From Climacium dendroides (Eukaryota; Streptophyta; Bryopsida; Hypnales; Climaciaceae): a stretch of DNA of 64,000 nucleotides. The notes under the pieces are model-generated. The model worked only from the letters and a program-made list of their open reading frames with translations. It ran no database searches and was not told the DNA's origin. This document shows, in pieces, positions 1-12,331 of the stretch. Every line of letters starts with the position of its first letter. The stretch's first letter is position 1. A program made the translations under genes and the position numbers. Location of the stretch: NCBI GenBank assembly GCA_950106755.1, contig OX467089.1, positions 26,889,345-26,953,344 of the forward strand, read 5' to 3'.

Positions 1-895
1 AACTACGACTTTCAAGAGCAAGCAAAAGGCTCTCGAAACTACTACTGGTACATATCTCAGTTCTCAGAATATGAATGTCGAGGGAATGAAACAGCGGCAA
101 TTTCACAGAAATCTGCCATTTTTATGAATTAGCGAGTGTTGTGGGCGACGTCCTCTAGCTGCCTCTAAAGAGTCCACTTTGTCCATTACACAATACAAGT
201 ACTACGACGTCGTCTTCCTGATTGATTTCCTTCGATTCCGTCATCCACATAACTGCCGGTCTCCACAACCATGTCCTACTGTAGCTAGTCCGTCCCCATC
301 AGGACGAGCTAGTGATCGACGAGACAACACCGACTGGTCACGACCCCTACGCAAGAATTAAGGCGTCCTTTCCATCTTTCCCCTAGCCTGCAAACCAAAC
401 GTACACTGCCAGCTACGTACTCCCAGCTATCATCAGACATCACCATCACTGGCAGGCAACGAGCTTCATCTCATGTGGACCAGGACTGCATCGTCGTGGT
501 CGACGTTATACGTACTCCTGAAGCACTTATAATACTTCTTGATCAGGCTTTCTTGCTATCATCTCCGTCCTTGGACTGGTAATGGACCTCATGGCACCAG
601 GCGAGGCTGGAATCCAAGGCTACCTGTATGACCAGGTGGTCGTCAGAGCCCTGGATTTACACATGAGGAGTCTGATCATGGATCAGACTTGTCAGAAACT
701 GTGGACCAGGCAGCGTGGGAGGGTATAGTACCAGCTAACGAAGTTGGCTACTGCGATACTGTGGTACTGTCCACCGACGTGTGCTGCTGCAAGCAATCTA
801 GCTGGGAGTGCTGCAAGAGTTACGGACTTACGGTCTTGTCGATCTCAGAACCTGAGTTACGGCAGTTAGGGAGCATGGACACACGTGAGAACATC
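1..895. other. GC-moderate stretch, no recognised gene
   Basis: Base composition is clearly less AT-rich than what follows. Short open frames exist at 179-361 (no ATG start) and 689-922 (77 codons, no ATG start), but neither resembles a known protein. It could be the 3' part or untranslated end of a gene lying left of the window. I see no splice-bounded coding exon that I can defend. Confidence 0.3.
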
Positions 896-985
896 GTGTG
901 TATGGATGATACTAGGTCATAAACTCAGGGTGTGTGGATGATACTAGGTCATAAACTCAGGGTGTATGGATGATACTCAGTCACG
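896..985. repeat. 32-bp tandem repeat, about 2.6 copies
   Basis: The unit containing TGGATGATACTAGGTCATAA starts at 903, 935 and 967, giving a 32-bp period. The third unit diverges after about 14 bases. Confidence 0.85.
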
Positions 986-1031
986 ATGCTGGTGAGTGAC
1001 AGTGGGACACTCTTTGTAGCTACTGTGCATG

Positions 1032-1049
1032 ACAGCTCTTTCTTTTTTC

Positions 1050-1081
<32 letters not shown>
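1032..1081. repeat. T-rich tract
   Basis: Almost pure T with a few C, ending in roughly 20 consecutive T. It may be a low-complexity tract, or the poly(A) end of a minus-strand retrocopy. There is no target duplication to prove the latter. Confidence 0.7.
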
Positions 1082-1137
1082 GGCAACTTTTGCATAACAT
1101 TAAGTAGTATGTGAATCTACTATCCTTCCTCAATAGA

Positions 1138-1300
1138 ATGATGTGGAATATTTTATATTATATCATTTCACCTCAACAAAATGATGTGGAATATTTTACA
1201 TTATATCATTTCACCTCAACAAAATGATGTGGAATATTTTACATTATATCATTTCACCTCAACAAAATGATGTGGAATACATTAAATAATTTCATTGGAG
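1138..1300. repeat. 43-bp minisatellite, three to four copies
   Basis: Units start at 1138, 1181, 1224 and 1267 with an exact 43-bp period; the fourth is partial. The core ATGATGTGGAATATTTTACA is followed by ATTTCACCTC. The same core in variant form makes another array at 32931-33080. Confidence 0.9.
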
Positions 1301-1671
1301 AAATGAAATGAAATATTCCAAATCCTATGAGTAGCTATGGAAACATATGGTATCAAATAGGAGAATGGTGAGTATGTTCTATCACCATAAATGGTGTGTC
1401 AATATATTGGTATTGTAGCTAAATTGAATTCTTCATGATATGCTTTGGATGAACTTTGTGGATGAAGATTTAAGAAAGAAAAGGTAGACTCTATATAAGC
1501 TATTGAATGTTATATCGGTTGTTATTAATAGATTCTTGAAATCAAATAATAATTGAGAGTTGCTACGGAGGTTTGAGAATATTATTCAAGGTGAGGTACT
1601 TGATTCCACCGTAAATTTAGCAAAGGAACCCAAAGAGTTCAAAGATTGACTTAGTTTTATAGTATTTATGA
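1301..1671. other. AT-rich DNA, nothing recognised
   Basis: No long open frame, repeat structure or RNA gene was recognised here. Confidence 0.4.
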
Positions 1672-1856
1672 CATGGTTGTCATATTGGACAAGTTACTAT
1701 TCATTTTTCGTCCTGTAGGACGAGTTACTATTCATTTTTCGTCCTGTAGGACGAGTTACTATTCATCAAATGTACTTGAGAGGTACATTTGATGACTAGT
1801 AATTCGTCCTACAGGACAAAAAAATGAATAGTAACTTGTCCAGTATAACAACCATG
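1672..1856. mobile_element. hAT-like miniature foldback element, older copy
   Basis: Ends are CATGGTTGTCATATTGGAC on the left and the near-inverse GTATAACAACCATG on the right. The interior reads almost as a perfect hairpin centred on a TGTACTTGAGAGGTACA loop region. Compared with the copy at 4479-4631 it has one extra 33-bp internal duplication (the stretch containing GTCCTGTAGGACGAGTTAC). I cannot find a matching 8-bp target duplication, so it is probably older or inserted differently. Confidence 0.8.
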
Positions 1857-1963
1857 GTTGGATATTCATTTAATTCTTTGATTTTCTTATTAGGTGGTTC
1901 TTGCTTCTTCCTCTTTTCCCTTTTTGGATTTGGAATACCTTTTTTTGGCAATAATTCTACTTT

Positions 1964-2144
1964 CAGGGTTTTCATAGTGGACGGACATCTGGTTTGTCCG
2001 TCCATCCGATTCGCCCGACAAGGCGTGGACGGGATCGTCAAGGCGTGGTCAGGGCGTGGACGGGATCGTCAAGGTGTAAAACTCTCAAAATTAAAGCCGT
2101 CCAGACCGTCCGTCCGGTCCGGTTCGCCCGTTATGACAACCCTG
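1964..2144. mobile_element. hAT-type miniature element with perfect 8-bp target duplication
   Basis: The element begins CAGGGTTTTCATA and ends TATGACAACCCTG, typical of hAT termini (CAGGG). It is flanked by the direct repeat TCTACTTT at 1956-1963 and 2145-2152; 8-bp duplications are a hAT hallmark. The interior is GC-rich, in contrast to the surroundings, and carries repeated GGACGGGATCGTCAAG motifs. It has no transposase, so it is non-autonomous. Its ends are related to the elements at 1672 and 4479. Confidence 0.9.
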
Positions 2145-2275
2145 TCTACTTTGGTGGTATGGCAATTGTAACTTAACATCTCTTTGAGTCATGTGAGTTC
2201 AAGGTAGCCAATAGGTTGTAGGGAAGGTATAGCATGGTATACAACTTGTTTTTCTTTGTTTGTCAATTCTCCTGT

Positions 2276-2560
2276 CTAGTTATAACATTCTAATTGGATG
2301 GGTCTTTCTAATGGTAGAGAGCATGGTATTTTTTTGGTACTAATTTTTTTTCTATTTTTCTTATATATCAACATAATGGTATCCTTTGCCCAATCTTGTT
2401 TTGTCTGTGCATGTTTAAGCCATGGTCTTCCAAGTAACATTGTGTAACTCTTAGATTTTGATTCCATTGTGTAACTCTTAGATATAGATCAAGGATGCAT
2501 GGTTGGATTTCCTTTGCAAGCAACATTCAAATTTTCCATGACATTAAGAAAGGCAGTTTT
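2276..2560 (-). pseudogene. Ty3/gypsy retrotransposon polyprotein fragment
   Basis: On the minus strand, 2467-2276 encodes 63 residues containing MLLGRPWLKHAQTKQDW. The LLGRPWL motif is characteristic of the end of the retropepsin-like protease region in plant Ty3/gypsy polyproteins. Upstream to about 2560 the reading continues in a broken frame. Reverse transcriptase, integrase and LTRs are not seen, so this is a scrap of an old insertion. The hAT miniature at 1964 lies just downstream. Confidence 0.55.
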
Positions 2561-2700
2561 TATCACGGTTGTCATATTGGACGGAATCTCACTATTATGA
2601 GCAAGTTGTATAAGATAGTGGTTAGTGTTTTGAGCATATAGTCACTCTATGTTCTCAAAAACACCGCCCAAAGATGAAGTTTGTAGACTAAGATTACTCA

Positions 2701-3251
2701 GGGGTACACTCCTTTTTTTATATATTAGCACGCAAACAAAACTTTGGACCCCCTATATACTTTTTGAATTTTAAATAAAATTAAATGAAAAAGATATGAA
2801 TAGATTTTTCTACTTTGAAAGTTTATGTTTTGAATTATTGATATTTTTATTTGTTGATAATAATTAGTTACAAATTTTTGAAGTAAAAAGATACACTGTA
2901 GAATTGAAAAATAACTTTCACATCCCTATATTATATAAGAAAAAATTGTTTAAAAAATGAACAAAAAATTCCTAAAAATAACTCTCTATTGAAAGTTCAT
3001 TTTAAGTTGAATATTGATGCAATAGTCATTTAAATGTGTTCTCTCAAATATTTGAGTTAAAAAAATATGCCATTTTAGTGCATTTTTAACCTCTTCTAGA
3101 AATCATTCCATATTTTATTTGAGTTTGAAATTTTGGGGGGTAGAATCCTATAGTCATTAGTAAACAATGCTCAAAATTTGAAGTTAAAATTATAGTTTAT
3201 TAGAAATCACTTGTTCACACATGGTTTGTTGTAGTAGAATTGAGTGCACCC
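2701..3251. repeat. 550-bp dispersed repeat, copy 1
   Basis: This AT-rich block is repeated in the same orientation at 56113-56662 with few differences. Both copies begin with a GGGG(A)GTGCACTCC-like sequence and end in AAGTGCACCC or GAGTGCACCC, so the ends form a short inverted repeat of about 10 bp (GGGTGCACTC). That suggests a non-autonomous DNA element of unassigned superfamily. No clear target duplication was found. Confidence 0.75.
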
Positions 3252-3689
3252 ACCGGGTAAGATTGTTTTGAGGTGAAACCAAAAGGATTTTTTGGGCTAT
3301 TGTCAAAAGAAGTTGCAATATGTGAAGTACTCTATACTTCTATAAATTTTTAAAGTAGAATGCAATTACATTTCAAAAGTTAATAGATCTCAAGGTTTGC
3401 AATCCTACAGTCTCAATTTTTAACCTCTTTTCTAAAAGCAAGTGCTATAATATATCTACTTTCATTGAAATTATTAAAATTTAACCTTTATATATTTGAA
3501 ATTTACTTAGAATTTGAAAAATGCATTTGGTACTTATATAAATGGAATTTGAAGATTATTGATTGAATCAATAATATAGGATAATTTGGCAATCCCAAAG
3601 AAAATATAAATTGACTAAAAATCATTGCTAGATTGAAATTACAATGATTTTTAATATAAATATCATATTAAAAATCCTCTAATAATTTG

Positions 3690-5025
3690 TTAATCCTAAA
3701 GTTCCAAGGCCTTTTTTCATCAAAAACCATTCAAAACTACCATTTCTATTGCAAAATGCAAAAGAAATAATTTTTTTTGCTAGTATATCTAATTATAGGA
3801 TCTTGCATTGGAATAGTATAAAAATGTGTAGAAGAAATTTCAAAAACTTTGACCTTGTGGATTGCAAGATATTTGCATTTGAAGTGAATAAAATGTTTTT
3901 TTTGTACCTTGTATGACTTGTTTGTAAGACTTTGAATCTTCTTGGTTTAAAATATTTGTACTACTCATATTGAATTTAAAAATTTTCAACTTGAAGAATT
4001 GAGTTGAAATTTTGAAGAATTTAAAAAAAAAATGATTTTCATTCTTTAAAAAACCATTGAGTAGAAGTAGGAACAAGATTGAAGGAAAAACTAAATTATT
4101 AAAAGTATAACTTTATTTCTAAAAAATTATGGAAATTGAGTTAAAAAATGAATCCAAAAAATTACTTTTTTGAATAAAATACTCTAATTTCTAGAAAAAC
4201 AAAGTTAAAACAAATCAAGGCTAAAATCTTCATCTATATTTATATATTTTAAAATCCAATAATATAATCCTTTAGTTAATTTGTTTGAGTAAATCCTCCT
4301 AAACTTTTAGGATAAGAAACCCTACCAATTGCAAGATTATGATGCTTGAATTTCAAAAAGAAGTATTTTCAACTTTTTCTATATGATTAGATTTCATCTT
4401 TAAAATTTTTTTACTCAAAAATTTGTAGATCCTATAACTTGAAACTCTCTACACTATGTTGAAAAAACAAGTTGAGAACATGGTTGTCATACTGGACAAG
4501 TTACTATTCATTTCTTGTCCTGTAGGACGAGTTACTATTCATCAAATGTACTTGAGAGGTACATTTGATGAATAGTAACTCGTCCTACAGGACAAGAAAT
4601 GAATAGTAACTTGTCCAGTATGACAACCATGGTTGAGAATGCATATACAAAATTTTTATTTTTATTTATTTTCATGTTTAAAAGAAATTATAAGTAGAAA
4701 GAAGTAGAGAATGATTTGCAATACTAAATTGCAGGAAATGTAGTTATGGAATTGAAAAATAGACTTCAAAGTTTATTTAGAGTAGAGATTCTATAATAGC
4801 CCACAAACTAAAACTCCTTATAATTTTTATTTCAATAATCAAAATCAAAATTTTCAAAGCTTTCTATGTGCATATAAATCTGAAAAACCAATTTCAAATT
4901 TTTATTCTTTAAAAAGGTGATTTTTTCTAAGCTACTTGTACTACTCAGGCTCCAAAAGAGACTACAAATTATACAATAATTTTTTAACCATGTAGTCAAA
5001 AGTTACAAAAATTGTTGGGACTTAA
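3690..5025. mobile_element. Probable TTAA-ended AT-rich element (right end uncertain)
   Basis: The left end TTAATCCTAAAGTTCCAAGG, followed by CCTTTTTTCATC, matches the ends of elements at 24690-25620, 42106-42742 and 52514-53706. The next 400 bases are recognisably related to 52520-52960 in direct orientation, and to 25620-25200 in reverse. The right end is tentatively GGGACTTAA at 5025. A hAT miniature is inserted inside at 4479-4631. There is no coding capacity. Confidence 0.45.
4479..4631. mobile_element. hAT-like miniature foldback element with 8-bp target duplication
   Basis: This is a nearly perfect 153-bp hairpin: CATGGTTGTCATACTGGAC at the left, and its inverse ending GTATGACAACCATG at the right. 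It is flanked by GTTGAGAA at 4471-4478 and 4632-4639. The 8-bp duplication and the resemblance to the CAGGG-ended element at 1964 place it with hAT elements. The near-perfect arms suggest a recent insertion relative to its AT-rich host sequence. Confidence 0.9.
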
Positions 5026-5331
5026 AGCTATTCATTGACTACATATGTAAAAATTTCAATGGAAAGAAATTAAAATTTCATTCATAAATGGATAATTGAA
5101 AACATTATGTTGCCATAAAAATGCTACTCATTCCTTTAGTTGGTTGTGGTCTCATAGTCCACAAGACATTGCACACTATAGGATCATACAACCAATGAAT
5201 ATGGATGCTATCATTCTAGAAGAGGAGTAAAGATATATACATTTTGATCCTTCATTGAATTTTGATAAATGCTATCAAAGTTCTTCTCCAATATTGATGT
5301 ATCTCCAAACTTTGATGTAGAAGGGTGTTAG

Positions 5332-5480
5332 CACTACTAGAAATTTTCATTTTTTTGTTGTTTTGGTTGTGTTGATCTGGTCAAAATCTGACAGAAATCT
5401 GTTGAACCAACAGATTTATGTCAGATTTTGACCGGATCAACGCGACCAAAACAACAAATATACGAAATTTTCTAGTAGTG
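5332..5480. mobile_element. CACTA-type miniature element
   Basis: The ends are CACTACTAGAAATTTTC and GAAATTTTCTAGTAGTG, the classic CACTA (En/Spm) terminus. The flanking 3-bp direct repeat TAG (5329-5331 and 5481-5483) fits CACTA insertion. The 149-bp body is a foldback (GTTGTTTTGGT against ACCAAAACAAC) without coding capacity. Confidence 0.92.
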
Positions 5481-5721
5481 TAGAGTCAGTTTTATCTCTA
5501 TCCTTGAAATAAAGTAGGTACAACCAAGTTTTTGTGGTTTGATCTTGGATTCCTAAGTTGGGTATTTAAGCATCATCCAATTGGCTTCCAAGAAATAGAT
5601 AAGTCTTATCTATTGATGAATTCTAAATGATTCAAATTTCAACTAAAACCAATGTAAACTATGAAATTTAAAAGTATTGGATTGGTTCCATCCAATATGA
5701 GTCAAAACTCTAAACCTCCAA

Positions 5722-5869
5722 CACTATTAGAAATTGAGTGACCAGATCGACAAAACAATAACAACTTTTTGTTGCCTTGGGTACTGACTTGACCATTTTG
5801 TGAAACTCTACAATTTTTTGGTTAATTTTGGTAAAAAAAACTTAAAAGATTGTGTTCATTCTGGTAGTG
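5722..5869. mobile_element. CACTA-type miniature element, diverged
   Basis: It begins CACTATTAGAAATTGAG and ends CATTCTGGTAGTG, flanked by CAA at 5719-5721 and 5870-5872. At 148 bp it is almost the same length as the element at 5332. The arms are more decayed, so it is an older insertion of a similar family. Confidence 0.82.
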
Positions 5870-5989
5870 CAATTGTTTGTTATTCAAGTATTCATTATGT
5901 AACTTCCTTTGTCAAAATGAAGCTCACTCTCAGTTCTTGCATGATATTGTCTTCATGAAAATAAAATAATGTAGCACTACAACACTCAA

Positions 5990-8200
5990 GTCATTCCCAT
6001 GTAGGGCAGTTTCCGATTGCAATTTGAAATCTACAAAACATGTGTGTCATAAGAATTAATTAATGAAAATTGCAAATCATCATACATTTCTTACTTGCCA
6101 AGCATTTACACATTAATTACATGTTCATACAAAAAAATCGAGGACTACATCAATGATATTGAGGGATTTATTGTTGCTTATAAACAACAAAGGTAAGTGA
6201 AACAAGTCACACTCACATTAATTACATGTTCATACATGTTGCATACAAAAAACTACCTAACATTGCATCAAAATTCTTAACAAGCATGGAGTCCAGTACT
6301 TACAAAATTGTACACAAAATGATTGAATTCATTGTGTCAACGTAGCATTGCAACATGCAATGATAGTTACCTCCTAAAAGTTGTCAATGATGCAAGAATT
6401 TACAATTTTTTAACTTCTACAATTCAGTCCATTTGGTTTCTCTCTAGAATACCTACTGAAATCTACCGAAATCAATTTGAAGGACTACTTTTCTCTATAC
6501 CACAACACAGGCTCACACCTAACATGTCCTTCAAGTACTGTACTTAAAAACATTGGTTTAGGTTCGCTTCAGTACCTCCGAACACAATGATGTTTCCTTT
6601 TCCTACTCAAATGCACTACTAGTACATTCTTTCTGAAACTTACAAAACTCTAATAACCAGATTTGAGTACCGCTAACCTCAAAACATTTAAATTGAAATG
6701 TAGAAATACCTTTCCTTTAATTCATTCCACCACTATCAATTGCATTGGAGGCTCTTCTGTCTTCTCAGCCATTGTGGACTCCATCTAAGATCTTCATTTT
6801 TGTACAAAACAAAGAGAACCCCACCCCATAAACATACATTAATAATTAGCAACAAAGGCTTGTAAACTCAATATACAATCCATTTGATTTTCTTCCCAGA
6901 AAACACCTTATTAATATGGAGCAGGTTCCCTCACACAATGAATTACTTTGATAAATAGCAACAATAACTACTACAACAAAATATGACATGCCTTCATCCT
7001 ATTTGCTGCCTAAGATTGCATGTACATCAACAACATTCGAATTATGGTATTCTTCTACATTTTCTACAACCCAAATAACTTGTCACTCATCAACTTCAAA
7101 AACTATTAAGCCTATCCAACACTCTTCTATAAATCACACTTCCATTGTTTCAGGCTAAGTCCTTCATTACATTCTCAAAGGTTTACAAGTCAATGCTTTC
7201 TTTGTTTAGCGTCAGCATGAAGAAAGCATATGAATTCTTCATTAATTGCTCTTCATATTTGTTGGTTATCATGTACAGACATTTCAACACCCCTCACATG
7301 TCAGTGTATTATTCTAAGTCTAAGCTCTACCATTTTCCACTATTGCTACAACTTCTCTCACTCTTTTTTTATTTCTAATTTATTCCCTATACATGCATAT
7401 AAATTGAAAAACCACACTGACAAACTCAATTTTTTCCATATATCTGTTACACCATAAAATCCACATGCTAGCTTAAAAGATATCCTACTTCCCTTCCTTA
7501 ATTCTACACTTTGTACACCTTCATATGCCTTACATTTTACATTGAAAACTTATTTTTCCACAATGGATATCCGCTTCTTTTCAGTTCTTCACATGCAATT
7601 GAATTGGTTCAATTTTCAAAGTAATTTAAATTTTAACCTACTTTCCTTAATGTTAATTTCACTTAACAAAGTCATTCCACTTTCTTTCTTTGGTCATGAC
7701 CTCCATAAGAATGTTGAATGGTACTTTCAACATAATTTTCCTTCTTGCAATGCATGTAAACTGTCATTTGGGTCTATTAAACAATTACATACTTTCTATT
7801 ACTAATGAAATGTTCCTTCTCTTTGCATTACTAAGGTCTTCAACCACTGAGTACAAACCCAAAGCTTTTACACATGAATTTCACTATCCTCTTACCCTTG
7901 CAATGAAATAATTTCTGATCATTTTTAATAACAAAAACAAATGAACAATGCATGAGGCTTGTTATCCTATTGTTTCTTTGCAATGAAGATGAATGTATTT
8001 TGATTAAATGGTAACTTCTATTCAAATATGTTCTTAAAATTCATTTTGTCAAAAGCACTTCTTCCTCTCACTTAATATTCAATTGCACATGTACCACACA
8101 ACAATTCACTGAAGGTACTAACATTCTCACTTTGTTCTTGTATTGCATGGGTACCTTCACTACTAAAATCAAATTCACCTATGTGACCTCTTGTAATTCC
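5990..8200. other. AT-rich, pyrimidine-biased plus strand, no clear gene
   Basis: The plus strand is C/T-rich and G-poor throughout, as in the adjoining decayed CACTA gene, so this may be the far end of the same element. Open frames (for example 7542-7805) show no recognisable protein. Confidence 0.3.
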
Positions 8201-8201
8201 T

Positions 8202-8960
8202 TCAATCTTCATCTTTTGATGACTCGCCAACACCCTTGTCGAACATTGTAGGATTCTCCGGCACTATTTCCTGTAATAGTGCATTCAATTCAATGTCTCT
8301 TCCTCCTGGATTAGCATTTTTGAAATCTTCAACTACTTCAGGTTCCGGCTGCAAACCTGAGTAATCTGCATCTTGCCCCATTGCAAATAATTGAAGCTCT
8401 TCCTACTCTTCTGTTTCAATGTCAACTCGCCATCCTCTCACTTCCGTCCACAAGACGACTTTCCACCCCAGCTCTCCCTCATCATTTGAAAAGAACACCT
8501 GGTGACAATGAATAGGAAAAGCAAAGGACTCATATCCAAATGGTACTCATGACCTGAAATTTGCCATGGTGAAGCCCCACTCATCCTTTTCAATTGAAGC
8601 ATTTCGTCCTCTATAATTAGCTTTAATCCAATCACAAATTAACAACACTACGCAATGCCTCCCATAGTCCAACTCTACAATCTCTTCTATTTGACCTATG
8701 TATTCAAGGTCTTCATTCATTATATTGCGGTCTCACCTTCCGGAGCGACATAGTTGTCAAAAGACAACCGCTACTCCGGAATCACAAGTACTTGTACTGC
8801 AAATTCAAAAGTAATATATGTATAAGTACATGCTCCTATACCACTTCGCTTGTGAGGATGACAATTTTGATGAGTCCTACACTTCTTTTGGAACCACCTG
8901 TCCTTCATATATAGCCTTCTCTATATCTTCCTGAAGCCATTTTGAAAATGCTCGAATTTC
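8202..8960 (-). pseudogene. Decayed CACTA (En/Spm) element protein, DUF4216-like part
   Basis: Reading the minus strand from about 8960, one finds WLQEDIEKAIYEGQVVP, then EDLEYIGQIEEIVELDYG, then a CDWIKANYRG segment, then KDEWGFTMANF. These have the order and spacing of the DUF4216 region found at the C-terminus of plant En/Spm-type transposon proteins. After a frame change it continues to a stop at 8202-8204, with an in-frame TAG near 8403. Several frameshifts and stops are needed, so it is a pseudogene. Two CACTA miniatures lie 2.3-2.9 kb away. Confidence 0.6.
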
Positions 8961-11150
8961 TTCCATGCATACTAGATAAGGAGTCCCTCTCTTGCCACCT
9001 CTGTGTAGATGCCTTCTATTAAAATCTGCTCTTGCGTTGGTTTTCTTTTGTCAAATGCCTTCATACCTCCTGCATTGAATTTCTAAAATCAGTAGTACAC
9101 TCACTCTACAAATCTTGAAATATTGCACTCTCTCTGAACATGCTATGCTTCCCTCTATTCCCAGCAGTCTTCATATTCACATGGAACAAAATAAATATGT
9201 GATATTTGTAGGATAACCTCCTAGTTCCAATTTTCATTCCTTTTACGTGCTTGAAAATAAAATTAAAAAACAAAACAAAAAACTATCTCTTTCAAATAAC
9301 ACTCTCACAAACTCTTTCCTTGAAAGAGTTTTTCCTTCTTCTATACACACGTCTTCTAAGACTAATATATACAAAAAAATTAATTGCATATGTATTTAAA
9401 TATACTGAGCATCAATTTCATTTCATTTCTTTCAATTACCATGAAATAAATTTTAGGAACATGGAATAACCACTACTTCATGTGGACACATGATTTCTAA
9501 TAACTAACCATGCCCTTCTCTCATTTACTTGACTTCCCTAAACTTCCTACTACATTGCTTGCATTTTAATTACAAAAGTTATGTTTTGATTTTTCCAATG
9601 AAGAGTTCGATCTTTCTGACATTTAATGCCTGCACAAATGAGGCTTTCTTTGTAATATATGTGCCAGGACAACTTAAAAATTGCTTCACCTCATATTCAT
9701 AAGATACCATACCCTTTTCAAATGCACTATTGCTCATCCTATTCATTCCATTATACAATATGCTATGAATTAGTTTCCAAGACCCGTACCACTCACTCGT
9801 ACACTCTACCTTTTTTTTCTATGTCTTCACCACTAAACCCTATTAATTCCAATTTTCATTTGACATATAGCAAGGACAAACAATAATTAGCATCATTATT
9901 TCCATTCCCTTAAGAATAATAAGTCATCTTCTCAAATACAAATCATAAATGCTTTTCAGTAACTTATACACCTTGATAATGCAGTAGAGAACCACTTCTT
10001 ACTATGGTTTAGCTTCACCTTATATGTACATTCAGGGGAAAACATTTACAAGAAGCCTAATTTCATTAACATGACAAGAGAATTATCTAAATTGAACTAA
10101 TTAAAATAAGGATCCATAGAACTGGACACTTGAATATGTCCTACCAAATTGTTCCATATAAAATTACAAACAAAATCATTCAAATCATGATCCTCTTCTT
10201 GTCTCCTGTTCCTTCAATCACATTTCTCACCTTATTCACAACTCCTTTATAAAGAAAAATTCCAACATCCAAGTCATTTTGTACAACCATTTCCATTGAG
10301 TAAACACTTCAATATTCATTTCTAATATTTTTGATCTTTATTCTTTAACATTTTCAACAGTGCAAAAGAATCTTTACTTTCTTCAAATAACTCATTCCAT
10401 ACATTTTATAAATTCATCACCATAACATTGTTTAGCCACTAATTCAATAGCTTCTCCAGTAAATTTCATTTCATTTATGGAAATGGTAGTTGATCAACAA
10501 CACCTTAATTAGTAAATATGTTCAAGAAACTTAAATTTCTTAATTTTAAAATTGTCGTCTTACATTTCACCAGTAACAACTAACATTCCTTGCTAAAGAA
10601 ATAACTATTGTGTAAGAAAAAAACTTTAGTGACCTCAAAACAAGAAACCCATATCATTTTTAACTAATTCCAAGAATTTTACCACCTACACTCTCCCTTC
10701 TACTTTTGAAAATTGGTGTCACTTTAATCACAGAAACCATACATCGACCATACTATGAAGACATAATGACATTCTCTTCTCCTTCATATTAAACAAATTA
10801 TAGATGACACACAAGTTCAAATGTGGGAAGCATTATCCAAGATGAATTCATGCATTGCACTCCGGAGTTCCTCTGACAACAATTTCAATTTGCCCTTCCC
10901 CTCCAATATCTCATCCACCATTGCAGGCTCTTTTTTGTCATCCCATACTCTTTGTCTCATACCTGAGCTACGATGCAAATGTACACCATTAGTTAATTTT
11001 TGCGTTTGTTCCCACTCTTACATGTTTCCACCCACCTTCTCTGTTCCTGTTTTACTTAATACGTATGTGATGATAATTTTTCGGATGAAATATATTTTTG
11101 AGTGTCATCTGTGTAGTGATTCAGGTTCCACCATAGACACTTTAAAAGGT
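8961..11150 (-). pseudogene. Probable upstream part of the same CACTA-type relic
   Basis: The same strand bias continues. Around 10850-10960 the minus strand reads a piece resembling LSEELRSAMHEFILDNAS, which fits the linker between DUF4218 and DUF4216 in En/Spm proteins. Stops are frequent and no intact transposase domain is visible. The assignment rests on position and one weak match. Confidence 0.3.
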
Positions 11151-11159
11151 TGATGCTAT

Positions 11160-12330
11160 TCCCTTGGGGGACTTATTGTTAGAATTTTCTTATTGATTGA
11201 TTTGTACATTTTTGGATTAATGAAACGAGGTTGAAGATGTTGATCGCGTGCTTAAAAGTCGATGAGCAAAGACTGTTGTTGAAAATGTCGTTGTGTAATT
11301 TTTTTTTTAACTAAGTAGATGATGTCAGTGGGTGCGGCAAATAAAGAAGTAAATCTTGAATTAGAATTGGAGGTGAGGTTCAATATAAGTATAGAAGCAT
11401 GGCAATTGGATGCTTTAACAGATTGTGAGCACCTCTATTTCAAGAGAAGAAGCGAACTGTTCAATTTCAAGTAAAATTTTTGTTTTGGAGAGTTTTAAAA
11501 GTGAAGGTATGTAATTGAAGTAAAAAAAGGATTAATTTGGAAATATGGAAGTGTAACATAATTTTACAAGCACAAGAATCCAGAAGTTGAAATTTGTAAT
11601 TGACTTTAATATTGGAAAGTGTGTTGAATCTGAACAAGAATGTCTTCACTGTCAACATCAATGCAATAGTATGTTTTAAGATGTGTGTGAAATAAAACTT
11701 TATAGACTCATTCAAGCTGATTTCTTATATGCATATTGATTGGCATTGGAAGTGGTTCAAGAGGGAAGCCTCAATGGTTTAAAGTTATGAAGTGCATATG
11801 TAAACTTTTTGTGATTTGATTCCCTTGGAAATGCTTCTGGGAAATGAAGTACAGGACCGCATTATGTTTTTTGTATTGCTATATAAAAAGGTAGATGCCT
11901 TACCTCTCGATGAGTTGCTAAGTATGCAAGTAATGTATGATTAGTGGAAAAAAATGAAGACAATTTGGTATCGTTTTGTAAGAATTGTTATTTTACAACC
12001 ATAGCCTTCTTACTTCTTGTGAGAATGTGAAGTGTCAGCATTTAAATAATTGTGAATAGCTCCATACTATACAACGAATTAAAATTTCTAAATGATTGAA
12101 TTTTTGGACGGGAATGATGTTAGTTGCTTTGTGTGTACTGAATGTCTAACATATGTATTTGACCATCGTAGAGCATTTTGAAGAAGGGAGTGAACCTCGG
12201 TAGAAAATGAGCTGCCAACATGCAACTAGATTCAGAGCTCAAAAGTGGATGAGGCAATTGAAAAATACAAGTAAAGTAGGCATTAGTCTTGTAGGGGAAG
12301 TGTTGTATTGTAGGGAAGTGTTGTTGAGGA
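11160..12330. other. G/T-biased stretch, no recognised gene
   Basis: Strand bias flips here relative to 6-11 kb: the plus strand becomes G-rich. No domain or splice-bounded exon is recognised. Confidence 0.3.
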
Positions 12331-12331
12331 A

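Noticed and set aside
3840..4076. 78-codon minus-strand ORF rich in Phe, Asn and Lys
   Set aside because: It lies inside an AT-rich repeated element, and its composition reflects A/T runs.
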